Virus record (IMG/VR): IMGVR_UViG_3300023181_000036
Span: 1-53,286 of that record
DNA length: 53,286 bases
Reading direction: 5' to 3' (one strand)
DNA from: a virus
This document shows positions 30,902-38,059 of this stretch, piece after piece; within the stretch, counting starts at the first letter, position 1; the number at the start of each line of letters is the position of its first letter. The notes below the pieces were generated by a model. It saw only the letters and a program-made list of their open reading frames with translations, was not told the DNA's origin and did no database searches. Position numbers and translations under genes: made by a program.

Positions 30902-31477
30902 ATGTACGACTCGGAACAACGTTACCTGAAGATCAGCTTTATGCGGCTTTTCCGTATGTTGCTGCCAATCGTACTCGGATGCCTGCTGGGCTTCTGCGTA
31001 TTCAACGAAGCCAAAGCGCAGGACCGTATCGGCGTGAACCTGCTGAGTTTCCACAGCAAGGAATACGTCGCCTGGGCGGAAAACGATAACGGCGTGTACA
31101 AGGTCATCAAGACGGAGCCGTACAACGTCGTGACGCCTGGGGCCTACGTGCAGTATGAATCCGGCCTGCTGCTGGGCGTGCTGATGTCCAACAGCCTCGG
31201 CAAGCCCGGAGCGTATGTGGGCTGGACCTTCCGAACGCGTGACGACCGCTGGGGCCTGACCTTGGGCGCGATTGGCCCCTACGAACGCCGGATCATGCCC
31301 TTGCTTCAGGCGACGTTCGCGGTTAAGCTGCGCCAAGACCTCGGATTGAATGTCGCAGAAGACTACACTCTGCGCGTCGGATTCATGCCGGGTTTCCGCC
31401 ACAAACTCACCTGGACAGACAAACATACCGTACGTTCGCCGAACGTCGTAACCGTCAGCATTGACAGGAAGTTTTAG
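30902..31477 (+). CDS. exported protein, probable outer-membrane beta barrel
   Basis: A 191-residue protein with AAGGAGCTTAT before the ATG. Residues ~14-40 (MRLFRMLLPIVLGCLLGFCV...EAKA) look like a signal peptide cleaved after AKA. The mature part has alternating hydrophobic/polar strands with Gly turns (VTPGAYVQYESGLLLGVLM, GAYVGWTFRT, WGLTLGAIGPY, YTLRVGFMPGF) and ends in Phe, a feature of outer-membrane barrels. A role in altering the host surface or blocking superinfection is a reasonable inference. Confidence 0.55.
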   Translation: MYDSEQRYLKISFMRLFRMLLPIVLGCLLGFCVFNEAKAQDRIGVNLLSFHSKEYVAWAENDNGVYKVIKTEPYNVVTPGAYVQYESGLLLGVLMSNSLGKPGAYVGWTFRTRDDRWGLTLGAIGPYERRIMPLLQATFAVKLRQDLGLNVAEDYTLRVGFMPGFRHKLTWTDKHTVRSPNVVTVSIDRKF

Positions 31478-31480
31478 CGC

Positions 31481-31696
31481 GTGGCAAATAGCTGGGTTCC
31501 GCCAGGATGGGCACGCGGGGACACAATCGTTGTGCCCACATACGAACCGCGTATCGTAGTGCAGCGCCTTGGGATTACGCCGTTCAACGTGAAGCCTGGG
31601 GCGCTGCTGAAAATAGAATTCGATGACGTAGCCGCGTATAACGCTTGGCTGCGTTGGTGGTTTGCTGATGACGTACCGATAAATCCTTTCGCATGA
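31481..31696 (+). CDS. hypothetical protein
   Basis: A 71-residue protein starting at GTG 31481 with AGGAAG ten bases upstream. Rich in Trp, Pro and Val; predicted beta. Overlaps the next gene by four bases (ATGA). Unknown function. Confidence 0.5.
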   Translation: MANSWVPPGWARGDTIVVPTYEPRIVVQRLGITPFNVKPGALLKIEFDDVAAYNAWLRWWFADDVPINPFA

Positions 31697-31887
31697 AAAC
31701 AGAATGGCTTCCCATCTTCGCGGTTTGGTACACCAACAACGGTACCGTGTGGTATCTAGGCGATACGTACCGCGCCAAGACAGCACAGGGCGCAATCAAG
31801 CAGTTTGTCAAAGGCCGCAGTAAGCACAAGCACTACATAGGAGTGAAAGCAAATGAAGTTAATAACAATATCGAGCGTGACGCTTGA
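31693..31887 (+). CDS. hypothetical protein
   Basis: A 64-residue protein with 'WYTNNGTVWYLGDTYRAKTAQGAIKQFVKGRSKHKHY', a beta-hairpin plus helix pattern, and a basic C-terminus. Its end overlaps the next gene by 35 bases. Unknown function. Confidence 0.5.
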   Translation: MKTEWLPIFAVWYTNNGTVWYLGDTYRAKTAQGAIKQFVKGRSKHKHYIGVKANEVNNNIERDA

Positions 31888-32083
31888 AGGCGTGATTGAT
31901 GAAGTCAACCATCTGAACTACGCAAACGATGTCGTCACTATCCTGCCGCTAGGTAGCGGTGCCGGTTACAGCGCTGTCGTACGTGTGAGCGATATGCGTG
32001 TCGCGCGTATGAAGCGTGTCCAGCAAGACCCGACCGACAGCACGCCGTTGCCGCCCATCGACCCGAAAGGCGGTGCGCAATGA
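31853..32083 (+). CDS. hypothetical protein
   Basis: A 76-residue protein starting inside the end of the previous gene, with GGAGTGAAAGCAA upstream. Beta-rich (LITISSVTLEGVIDEV, VVTILPLGSGAGYSAVVRVSDM), with a disordered Pro/Asp tail. Overlaps the next start (ATGA). Confidence 0.5.
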   Translation: MKLITISSVTLEGVIDEVNHLNYANDVVTILPLGSGAGYSAVVRVSDMRVARMKRVQQDPTDSTPLPPIDPKGGAQ

Positions 32084-32232
32084 AACCGCATATACGTTAC
32101 GTGCCTGGTTACGGCTGGCGCGCCGTACTGGGTATTTTCTGGCCTACGCATGCAGAAGTCTCCTTGCTCAATAAAGCATGGGAATGGTGCCACCATCGCA
32201 ACAAGCTAAAGGATCAAAATGAAGCCCGCTGA
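32080..32232 (+). CDS. 50-aa hypothetical protein
   Basis: ATG 32080 overlaps the preceding stop (ATGA), and the frame ends at TGA 32230, 14 bases into the next gene. Begins MKPHIRYVPGYGWRAVLGIFW and ends in a basic helix. The start and stop overlaps support translation. Unknown function. Confidence 0.5.
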   Translation: MKPHIRYVPGYGWRAVLGIFWPTHAEVSLLNKAWEWCHHRNKLKDQNEAR

Positions 32233-32728
32233 CCTCGCCAAGTCCGGTACCGAATCCGGCCAACAACGCGCCCTTTTCGCAGCAATCAACGCGGAGCTAT
32301 GGCAACTGAAGTGCCAAGAGGCGCATTCCGCAACGCCAAAGTACCCGATGTCGCAGGAGACTGCCCGCATGATAGGCATGTGGGACCACAAAGACCGTCG
32401 CCACCTTGCGCCGCTGCGCTGGTGCCACGCCATCCCGAACGGCGGCAGTCGCGGTGAGTCTGCCAGGGGCCGCGCCATCGCCGGGGCGGCCATGAAGGCG
32501 GAAGGTGTCATCGCGGGCATCCCTGACGTATTCCTGCCCTTCCCGACCGTGATAGGTTTGAGCCAGTGGGCCGGACTCTACATCGAAATGAAGAAAGCGA
32601 TAGGCGGACGCGTCAGCGAAGAACAAAAGGAATTCGGCACGTACGCGCGCAGTGTGGGCTACGCTTGGCATGTCTGCTACACATGGGAAGAAGCTTTCTC
32701 GGTCTTGATCGCGTATTTGGAAGGGTAG
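32219..32728 (+). CDS. VRR-NUC domain nuclease
   Basis: A 169-residue protein whose C-terminal half has the VRR-NUC (PD-(D/E)XK) core: HAIPNGGSR, then MKAEGVIAGIPDVFLP (GIPD), then LYIEMKK (E-x-K) and GRVSEEQKEFGTYARSVGYAWHVCYTWEEA. Such phage nucleases can cut branched DNA. The N-terminal ~65 residues are an extension not seen in minimal family members. Confidence 0.85.
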   Translation: MKPADLAKSGTESGQQRALFAAINAELWQLKCQEAHSATPKYPMSQETARMIGMWDHKDRRHLAPLRWCHAIPNGGSRGESARGRAIAGAAMKAEGVIAGIPDVFLPFPTVIGLSQWAGLYIEMKKAIGGRVSEEQKEFGTYARSVGYAWHVCYTWEEAFSVLIAYLEG

Positions 32729-32732
32729 TACC

Positions 32733-32957
32733 ATGCCAACAATGAAAGAACGTGGAACCGAAGTCGGTAATGAACTGCTGGGTAGTTGTGGCGCTATAGG
32801 CGATCATGCAACAGACGAAGAACAGAATAACGGTGAATTCTGCGCGGAGCTTGAAGAAGTGACGCAACAATGCGACACCTGCGGTTGGTGGTGCGAACCT
32901 GGTGAAATGAACGATACTGGTGTTTGTGAAGACTGCGCTGAAGAAGAAAGCGAATAA
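32733..32957 (+). CDS. small acidic zinc-ribbon-like protein
   Basis: A 74-residue acidic protein (pI likely low) with CDTCGWWC and CEDC, a four-Cys zinc-ribbon arrangement separated by ~14 residues. Five bases after the VRR-NUC gene. Function unknown; acidic, zinc-binding small proteins are often regulators. Confidence 0.55.
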   Translation: MPTMKERGTEVGNELLGSCGAIGDHATDEEQNNGEFCAELEEVTQQCDTCGWWCEPGEMNDTGVCEDCAEEESE

Positions 32958-32962
32958 CGTAG

Positions 32963-32991
32963 TTGACACATCGCAGTAACCACGCTATATT
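32963..32991 (+). promoter_or_regulatory. rightward promoter
   Basis: TTGACA (32963-32968), 17-base spacer, TATATT (32986-32991), 26 bases before the 33017 start codon. The -10 area (TATATTAACGTAT) resembles the repeated TAATATTGACCGTAT element at 28.2 and 28.5 kb. Confidence 0.65.
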
Positions 32992-33016
32992 AACGTATCA
33001 ACTCTGAAAGGCCAAC

Positions 33017-33202
33017 ATGATCCGTCCTAGCTATCGTGACAATCCTTACGCGTGGCACGTCACTCCGCGCTACATGACCGACCGTGCCAAGTATGGCTAT
33101 GCCGGATCGAAGTACAAGCGCCGCGTAACGCCGATGTCGATTGTTTTCTTCATCGTCGCCGTCTTGCTCATGATCGCAACGATCCTGATGGCGCTGTCGT
33201 GA
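33017..33202 (+). CDS. 61-aa single-span membrane protein
   Basis: Basic, Tyr-rich N-terminus (MIRPSYRDNPYAWH...KYKRRVTP) and a C-terminal hydrophobic helix (SIVFFIVAVLLMIATILMAL), i.e. N-in, C-out topology likely. AAAGGCCAAC precedes the ATG. First gene after a good promoter. Overlaps the next GTG by four bases. Confidence 0.55.
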   Translation: MIRPSYRDNPYAWHVTPRYMTDRAKYGYAGSKYKRRVTPMSIVFFIVAVLLMIATILMALS

Positions 33203-33417
33203 GCCAGCAAGACCAACGTAACGACGCGAAGGCCCTGCGCATTATTGTTGCGCTATGGGCCGAAGGTGTAAGCGCAGATAACATCGTTCGTCTGCTGAAC
33301 TACCATTTCGAGCCGACTTACGTTGTGTCGGTGCATAACCGTATTCCCTCAATCATGCGCGTGCCGGAAGGGCATAACTACGCGCCTAACGTAACTGTCT
33401 GGAGTCCAACGAAATGA
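33199..33417 (+). CDS. small HTH-like protein
   Basis: A 72-residue protein starting at GTG 33199 in a GTGA overlap. The segment 'LRIIVALWAEGVSADNIVRLLNYHFEPTYVVSVHNRI' has the length and pattern of a helix-turn-helix (a GcrA-like 'LWaeGxSaxxIa..l' motif). It may be a small DNA-binding regulator. Confidence 0.5.
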   Translation: MSQQDQRNDAKALRIIVALWAEGVSADNIVRLLNYHFEPTYVVSVHNRIPSIMRVPEGHNYAPNVTVWSPTK

Positions 33418-33812
33418 GCATCGAAAAACCTGTCAACAGCGCCCAGGCGATCATGTCCGGCGATCAGTACCGCAAGCAGCCGACGATGGCCGAAACGTTC
33501 AACAACGTAGCTAGGGCCGCAGGTAAAGCGACCATCATGCAGAAGCATGAAAACGGCTTCTTCATCTGGGTGACGGAGAACGAAACTGATCCTGTAGCCG
33601 CACTCCTGCACGCGGCTATCGGCATCATGGCGGCGCGAGGCGTCACGTCGAACGGCCACAGTATCGAAATGCGCCGCAGTGAACTGCTTGCAAAAGATTT
33701 GCAGGTGTTCTGGTCCGTGACCGGCGCTGACGGCGAACTGATAGCCAAAGGCTACGCAGCCGACGAAAGAGCGGCAGGCCGCGCGATGCTGCCGCATTTG
33801 ACGCAGGCGTGA
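33414..33812 (+). CDS. hypothetical protein
   Basis: A 132-residue protein, ATGA overlap upstream and one base before the mini-A-like gene. Mixed alpha/beta composition with no recognised domain. Its place right before the Spo11-like gene may hint at a partner, but nothing in the sequence proves it. Confidence 0.5.
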   Translation: MSIEKPVNSAQAIMSGDQYRKQPTMAETFNNVARAAGKATIMQKHENGFFIWVTENETDPVAALLHAAIGIMAARGVTSNGHSIEMRRSELLAKDLQVFWSVTGADGELIAKGYAADERAAGRAMLPHLTQA

Positions 33813-33813
33813 C

Positions 33814-34797
33814 ATGAAACGCGCATTCATGGAGCGGCGCTTTCAGACAAGCGTGCGCGCGATCATCGCAGACGCAAACAAGATCATCGAAAAGTACGCC
33901 GCCCAAGGGCTGACGCTCACGGTGCGGCAACTGTACTACCGGTTCATTGCGTTCGACCTGTTCCCTGCGTCATGGATCGATACGGCGTACAACAAGCGCA
34001 ACGGACTCGACCCGAACACGAAGAACACGCTGAAGAACTACAAACGCCTTGCCGGTATCGTCAACGACGGGCGTGTTGCGGGCTGGATCGATTGGGACGC
34101 AATCGAAGATCGTACGCGCTGGCTGCGCGACTATGCGACGTACGACGACGCAGCGCAACTTATTCGTGAAGCGAATTACCGCTACGCCGAAGCGATTTGG
34201 GAATTGTCCCAGCCCTGCTACGTCGAAGTGTGGGTAGAGAAAGACGCGCTCGTTGGTGTGATCGAAGGCCCGTGTAATGAACTGCGCGTACCGTACTTTC
34301 CCACACGCGGCTATCTGTCGCAGTCTGAAGCGTATAGTACAGGCCAGCGGCTGCGCGACAAGCTTGACAGCGGTAAAGAGGTTGTGATATTCCACCTGGG
34401 CGACCATGACCCTAGCGGCCTAGACATGTCGCGCGATCTTGAAGAACGTATGAAAACGTTCGCATGCACGGAAGACATAAATTTTCAACGTATCGCGTTG
34501 AACATGGATCAAGTCACGAAGTACAACCCACCGCCAAATCCTGCGAAGGAAACAGATAGCCGCTTCGCGCAGTACAACAGCGAGTACGGCGACGAGTCCT
34601 GGGAGCTTGACGCGCTTGAGCCTGAAATCATTCAGGCACTTGTGAAGGACAGCGTTAAAACGCTGATCGACCAATCTGCCTGGGATGCTGCTATCGCAGA
34701 CGAGACACACAACCGGCAGGTACTGAGCGAACTGACGAACCGCTGGCCGCTGATTAAAACGTTCCTTGAACGCCGCATTCCGTCGCAAAGCGAATAA
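33814..34797 (+). CDS. Spo11/topoisomerase VI subunit A-like protein (mini-A type)
   Basis: A 327-residue protein. Residues ~34-50 contain TVRQLYYRFIAFDLF, matching the winged-helix motif with the catalytic Tyr of Spo11 and TopoVI-A (RD-I-YYxxxxxF); Y41 or Y42 is the candidate. The Toprim domain is present: E142 in WVEKDAL and D197/D199 in LGDHDPSG. No GHKL-type B subunit is encoded anywhere in the window, so it fits the 'mini-A' group of single-subunit relatives known from mobile elements. Possible DNA-cleaving or nicking activity during replication or packaging. Strong family call, activity unproven. Confidence 0.75.
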   Translation: MKRAFMERRFQTSVRAIIADANKIIEKYAAQGLTLTVRQLYYRFIAFDLFPASWIDTAYNKRNGLDPNTKNTLKNYKRLAGIVNDGRVAGWIDWDAIEDRTRWLRDYATYDDAAQLIREANYRYAEAIWELSQPCYVEVWVEKDALVGVIEGPCNELRVPYFPTRGYLSQSEAYSTGQRLRDKLDSGKEVVIFHLGDHDPSGLDMSRDLEERMKTFACTEDINFQRIALNMDQVTKYNPPPNPAKETDSRFAQYNSEYGDESWELDALEPEIIQALVKDSVKTLIDQSAWDAAIADETHNRQVLSELTNRWPLIKTFLERRIPSQSE

Positions 34798-34822
34798 ATT
34801 TGTACAGCGCAACAGAAAACGC

Positions 34823-34851
34823 TTGACATGTATCTTTTGCTCGATTACATT
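34823..34851 (+). promoter_or_regulatory. strong rightward promoter
   Basis: TTGACA (34823-34828), 17-base spacer and TACATT (34846-34851), about 58 bases before the 34909 start codon. TACATT as -10 is shared with three leftward promoters. Confidence 0.7.
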
Positions 34852-34908
34852 GAATTCTGTCGGATAACTGATACCGATTTTTCATCAACCACTGAAGGAG
34901 TTTCACAA

Positions 34909-35694
34909 ATGGCCCTGACCAAAGCACAACAAGCCGCTGCCGCGAAGAAGGCGAAAGCCGCAGCCGCGAAGTCCGCTGCACCCGCAAATACCGAAGCCAC
35001 CAACGACGGCGGCGCGACCGAAATCAACCTGCAACACCTGACCCACATCGTCACGCAGACGCAGAGCGCCGCAGGCTTCTGCTACTCGCCCGCCGAAGTC
35101 AATGCACCGCTGTTGGCCGCTGGCCTTGTCGCCGTGCGTGAAGACGTGACGGACGAATCCGGCCACATCGCCACCAAGGCCACCGAAGCGGGCATCGCCT
35201 ACGTTGCTTCGCGCGGCAGTCCGTTCGGCGCTGCCGCATCGACCACCGCAGCATCCGGCAACGGCGGCGGTGACGCCAGCACGACCGGCAACGCCAATCA
35301 GCCCACGGGCGATGCCAACGTCGTTGCGCCTGCCAGCCGCGTCAAGGCTGTGGCCCCGGAAGGTGGCTTCAAGCTCGTGTCCGGCGTGCCCATGCCCGAA
35401 GTCACGCGCAAGTTCGGTGCCAAGCCCGCGATCTATCCGTTCGCGGATATGGAAGTCGGCCAATCGTTCTTCGTCGCCGCAACCGAAGCGCGCCCGAACC
35501 CGGCAAAGCAGATGGCATCGACCGTCAACAGCGCAACGCAGCGCTTCACCGTCGAAGACGGCACGCACGTCGTTGACGGGCAGACCGTGGCGAAGTGGAA
35601 GAAGACCCGGACCTTTTCCCTGCGCAACATCGATGACGGCGCGCCCTACGGCTTCCCTGGCGTCAAGGGCGCAGCGGTGTTCCGTACGGCCTAA
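34909..35694 (+). CDS. conserved phage protein, strongly expressed (Ala-rich N-terminus)
   Basis: A 261-residue protein with AAGGAG well spaced before ATG 34909 and a near-consensus promoter. The first ~30 residues are an Ala/Lys-rich helix (MALTKAQQAAAAKKAKAAA), the middle is Gly/Ser/Asn-rich and probably flexible, and the C-terminal ~80 residues (YPFADMEVGQSFFVAAT...KTRTFSLRNIDDGAPYGFPGVKGAAVFR) match a domain widespread in phages of unknown role. Expression strength suggests a DNA-binding or abundant accessory protein. A longer frame to 34828 lacks a ribosome site. Confidence 0.6.
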   Translation: MALTKAQQAAAAKKAKAAAAKSAAPANTEATNDGGATEINLQHLTHIVTQTQSAAGFCYSPAEVNAPLLAAGLVAVREDVTDESGHIATKATEAGIAYVASRGSPFGAAASTTAASGNGGGDASTTGNANQPTGDANVVAPASRVKAVAPEGGFKLVSGVPMPEVTRKFGAKPAIYPFADMEVGQSFFVAATEARPNPAKQMASTVNSATQRFTVEDGTHVVDGQTVAKWKKTRTFSLRNIDDGAPYGFPGVKGAAVFRTA

Positions 35695-35710
35695 ACAGCC
35701 GTGAAAAGTG

Positions 35711-35744
35711 CTTGACGGTGCGGCGGTGACGCCGTATCGTCAAG
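35711..35744 (+). other. 15-bp RNA hairpin with GTGA tetraloop
   Basis: CTTGACG (35711-35717) pairs with CGTCAAG (35738-35744), and the inner segments GTGCGGCG and CGCCGTAT pair with two G-U pairs, closing on GTGA (a GNRA loop). It lies 17 bases after one stop and 30 before the next start. No T-run follows, so it is more like an mRNA stabiliser, processing site or regulator target than a terminator. Confidence 0.55.
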
Positions 35745-35774
35745 GTTCCCTCCCAACCTGAAAAGGAAATCATC

Positions 35775-36110
35775 ATGAAACGTTCCATCTACGGCCTTGC
35801 TGCCGCCCTGGCATTGGCCTGTTGCGCCCTCACTGCCAACGCCACCGAAAATCCGTTTATCGCCTTCGCCTCCGCCTCCGTTTCCAGCCCCGGCGCCTCC
35901 GACTACGCCAAGACCGCGGTTTCGTCCTTCGACGTGCAAGCAACCTACGTGATCGTGCCGGCCGCTCCGACGCCCGCCTACGTCATGCAGCCCGAAGCCA
36001 AGGTCCGCTACGCGTCGTTCTTCGTCGCCCGCGACTCCGGCAAGTCCCCCAGCCTGGGCGGCTACGGTGCCACGCTCCGTTACGACAAGGGCGGCAGTCA
36101 CCGAATGTGA
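35775..36110 (+). CDS. secreted hypothetical protein
   Basis: A 111-residue protein with AAAAGGAAATCATC before ATG. A clear signal peptide (MKRSIYGLAAALALACCALTANA, cut before TE). The mature region is Ala/Ser/Pro-rich and ends 'YGATLRYDKGGSHRM'. Followed by a terminator, so it forms the end of a transcript. May act in the periplasm. Confidence 0.55.
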   Translation: MKRSIYGLAAALALACCALTANATENPFIAFASASVSSPGASDYAKTAVSSFDVQATYVIVPAAPTPAYVMQPEAKVRYASFFVARDSGKSPSLGGYGATLRYDKGGSHRM

Positions 36111-36141
36111 CAACGGCCTGACGGCCTACACACTCTGAAGC

Positions 36142-36169
36142 AAAAGGCCCTTTCGGGCCTTTTCTTTTT
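36142..36169 (+). terminator. rho-independent terminator
   Basis: AAAAGGCCC (36142-36150) and GGGCCTTTT (36155-36163) pair perfectly around TTTC, followed by CTTTTT. Separates the early/middle genes from the lysis cassette. Confidence 0.9.
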
Positions 36170-36221
36170 GGTGTTACACTTCCGCAAACTCGGCGGTTCC
36201 GAGTACACTCAGGCGAACATC

Positions 36222-36542
36222 ATGCCCAACTCTGCTGCATCTGCAAAGACCCGTTACATGAAATTCAGCCCTGAAATCAATACCGGAACGATCATTCAAA
36301 TTTTGGTCATCATTGCCGGTATCGCACTCGGTTACGGTGATCTGAAGGGCGAGCAACGTGTACAGGCCAATCAGCTTGTTGACATGAAGGCCCAAGCCGC
36401 GACCACTGCCGCAACGCAGAACGGCGCACTGACCGACATCAAGGCCGAACTCAAAGAAATTGCCCGCGCAACGCAAGGCCTGAAAGAAGACGTTGCCGTA
36501 TTGCGTGGCCGTGCTGCTGAAACAACCGGGGTGAAACGATGA
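36222..36542 (+). CDS. membrane-anchored coiled-coil protein (inner-membrane spanin or holin candidate)
   Basis: A 106-residue protein. One hydrophobic helix near the N-terminus (IIQILVIIAGIALGYG, residues ~23-38) and a long polar helix (TDIKAELKEIARATQGLKEDVAVLRGRA) typical of a coiled coil. ATG 36222 is used; 36258 is an alternative. Position before the endolysin gene supports a lysis role, with inner-membrane spanin most likely. Confidence 0.55.
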   Translation: MPNSAASAKTRYMKFSPEINTGTIIQILVIIAGIALGYGDLKGEQRVQANQLVDMKAQAATTAATQNGALTDIKAELKEIARATQGLKEDVAVLRGRAAETTGVKR

Positions 36543-37024
36543 ATGATCCGCTTCTCGAAACCATCGAACGCACAGCCGTGCGTCCGGCGTTTGAACTCCT
36601 GGCGAAGCCCTGGACAAACGAAGCCCGTGTCATGATGCTGACCATTGGCCTGCAAGAAAGCCAGTTCAAGTACCGGCGTCAGATGAACCAGGGTCCGGCT
36701 ACCGGCTTCTGGCAATTCGAGAACGGCGGGGGTGTCCGTGGCGTCATGACGCACGACGCGAGCAAGCTCCTTGCCGAACGCCTGTGCAAGGCCCGTGGCG
36801 TAGCCTTCACTCGCGGGGATGTGTGGGCACGCCTGGAGACGGATGACGTGCTTGCGGCAGGCTTCGCGCGCCTCCTGCTGTTGACGGACCCGAAGCCCCT
36901 GCCGCCTGTGCTGGCTATGCACATGGCATGGGACTACTACGAACGCAACTGGCGTCCTGGCAAGCCGCACCCCGACAAGTGGCCCGCGAACCATCAGCGC
37001 GTCCTGAAGTACCTGGGCCTGTGA
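36539..37024 (+). CDS. endolysin (lysozyme/transglycosylase-like)
   Basis: A 161-residue soluble protein overlapping the spanin-like gene by four bases. The segment 'MMLTIGLQESQFKYRRQMNQGPATGFWQFEN' has Glu40 in the place of the catalytic Glu of transglycosylase/lysozyme-like phage enzymes, followed by the substrate-binding 'GxWQFE' loop. No signal peptide, so a holin is needed for export. It degrades peptidoglycan at lysis. Confidence 0.75.
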   Translation: MNDPLLETIERTAVRPAFELLAKPWTNEARVMMLTIGLQESQFKYRRQMNQGPATGFWQFENGGGVRGVMTHDASKLLAERLCKARGVAFTRGDVWARLETDDVLAAGFARLLLLTDPKPLPPVLAMHMAWDYYERNWRPGKPHPDKWPANHQRVLKYLGL

Positions 37025-37025
37025 C

Positions 37026-37415
37026 GTGATCGAGCCGCCTGCTATTCCGACAGGACGGATTAACCTGCTGATCGCTACGGCATTCGTCATGGTTATTGTC
37101 TGCCTTATCGTCATCGTTTTTGCTGCGTTGGATGATGAATTCTCCAAAGCTACGATTACGCTGATTCTGGGGCGGTTCCTCGGGTACACCGATAATATCT
37201 ACAACTATGACTTCGGTACGACGCGATCCAGTGCAAACAAGGATGCGACGATCAATACCTTGACCAAGACCGCATCTGTTGTTGCCGCAACAGCACAAGC
37301 AACACAAGTCGCAGCGGATAACGTAACGACTACCGAATCACCTACGCAAGTAGATGAAGTGAAGATAGAAGCGAAGACCGCATCTATCGTTGTCGATAAC
37401 CAAACCAAAGGATAA
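37026..37415 (+). CDS. holin-like membrane protein
   Basis: A 129-residue protein (GTG start at 37026) with a hydrophobic helix 'LLIATAFVMVIVCLIVIVFAAL' and a conserved region 'ILGRFLGYTDNIYNYDFGTTRSS' seen in a phage family. The C-terminal Thr/Ala-rich helix could multimerise. Directly after the endolysin, so a holin or pore-former role is plausible. It is not identical to any well-known holin family. Confidence 0.5.
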   Translation: MIEPPAIPTGRINLLIATAFVMVIVCLIVIVFAALDDEFSKATITLILGRFLGYTDNIYNYDFGTTRSSANKDATINTLTKTASVVAATAQATQVAADNVTTTESPTQVDEVKIEAKTASIVVDNQTKG

Positions 37416-37417
37416 GC

Positions 37418-37792
37418 ATGAAACGTCTCTTTCTCATTGTTCTGTTCGCGCTCGCAGCCGTTGGCTGTGCCGCGCCTTCGGCAGGCTCCGGCCCGTCGTA
37501 CCAGCAAGGCGTCTTCCAAGCCAAGACGCAGTACAGCGCCGCGTTGACTGCCGCCGTTGCGTACAAGCGCCTGCCCACGTGCACAGCTACCGTGCCGCTG
37601 CCGTGTTCGCAGCCTGCCGTCATTGCGCAACTGCAAAAAGCCGACAACGTTGCCGCGCAGGCACTCGACGCGGCTGAAGTCGCTGTCAGAACGCCGGGGT
37701 TCGGTGCGTCCGTCGTATCGAGCGCCGTCGCCGCCGCGAATGCCGCCATGCAGGCATTCGTTTCCATCACAACTACCCTGGGGACGAAATGA
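37418..37792 (+). CDS. outer-membrane lipoprotein (o-spanin candidate)
   Basis: A 124-residue protein with signal peptide and lipobox LAAVGC (Cys17). The mature region is Ala-rich and helical. An outer-membrane lipoprotein encoded in the lysis cassette next to a membrane coiled-coil protein fits the o-spanin role. The gene is unusually long for that role, so other outer-membrane functions are possible. Confidence 0.6.
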   Translation: MKRLFLIVLFALAAVGCAAPSAGSGPSYQQGVFQAKTQYSAALTAAVAYKRLPTCTATVPLPCSQPAVIAQLQKADNVAAQALDAAEVAVRTPGFGASVVSSAVAAANAAMQAFVSITTTLGTK

Positions 37793-37998
37793 ACGCTACC
37801 GCACTCGCATACGCACTGCAACTGATGACGGCCTTGCCGGGGTTGGTGCAAGCAGGCAAAGACATCAAAGACATCGTTGCCAAGGGCGCAGCGCGGATCG
37901 AAGCCATGCAAGCGGAGGGGCGTGAGCCCACCGCCGCCGAATGGAAAGAACTGCAAGACGACATCGACCCCAAGCGGGCCGAACTGCACGGCAGGTAA
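37789..37998 (+). CDS. hypothetical helical protein
   Basis: A 69-residue protein in ATGA overlap with the lipoprotein gene. N-terminal hydrophobic helix (ALAYALQLMTALPGLV) then a charged helical region. Could be a second lysis or holin accessory protein. No family recognised. Confidence 0.5.
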   Translation: MNATALAYALQLMTALPGLVQAGKDIKDIVAKGAARIEAMQAEGREPTAAEWKELQDDIDPKRAELHGR

Positions 37999-38002
37999 AA
38001 AC

Positions 38003-38034
38003 GCAGCGGAACGCGCACAGTCTCGTTCCGCTGC
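38003..38034. terminator. perfect 11-bp hairpin before terminase genes
   Basis: GCAGCGGAACG (38003-38013) and CGTTCCGCTGC (38024-38034) pair around a ten-base loop. On the plus strand it is preceded by AAAAAC, and on the minus strand it is followed by GTTTTTAC, so as a terminator it faces leftward, though no leftward gene is nearby. It may instead mark a packaging or regulatory site upstream of the terminase. Confidence 0.5.
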
Positions 38035-38047
38035 CCCCAATGTGGGC

Positions 38048-38053
38048 TATACT
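38048..38053 (+). promoter_or_regulatory. possible late promoter -10 next to a TGTGGGC motif
   Basis: TATACT at 38048-38053 lies six bases upstream of the terminase small-subunit ATG, so the transcript would be nearly leaderless. The preceding TGTGGGC (38041-38047) is the over-represented heptamer. The -35 is poor. Confidence 0.35.
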
Positions 38054-38059
38054 GGCCCC

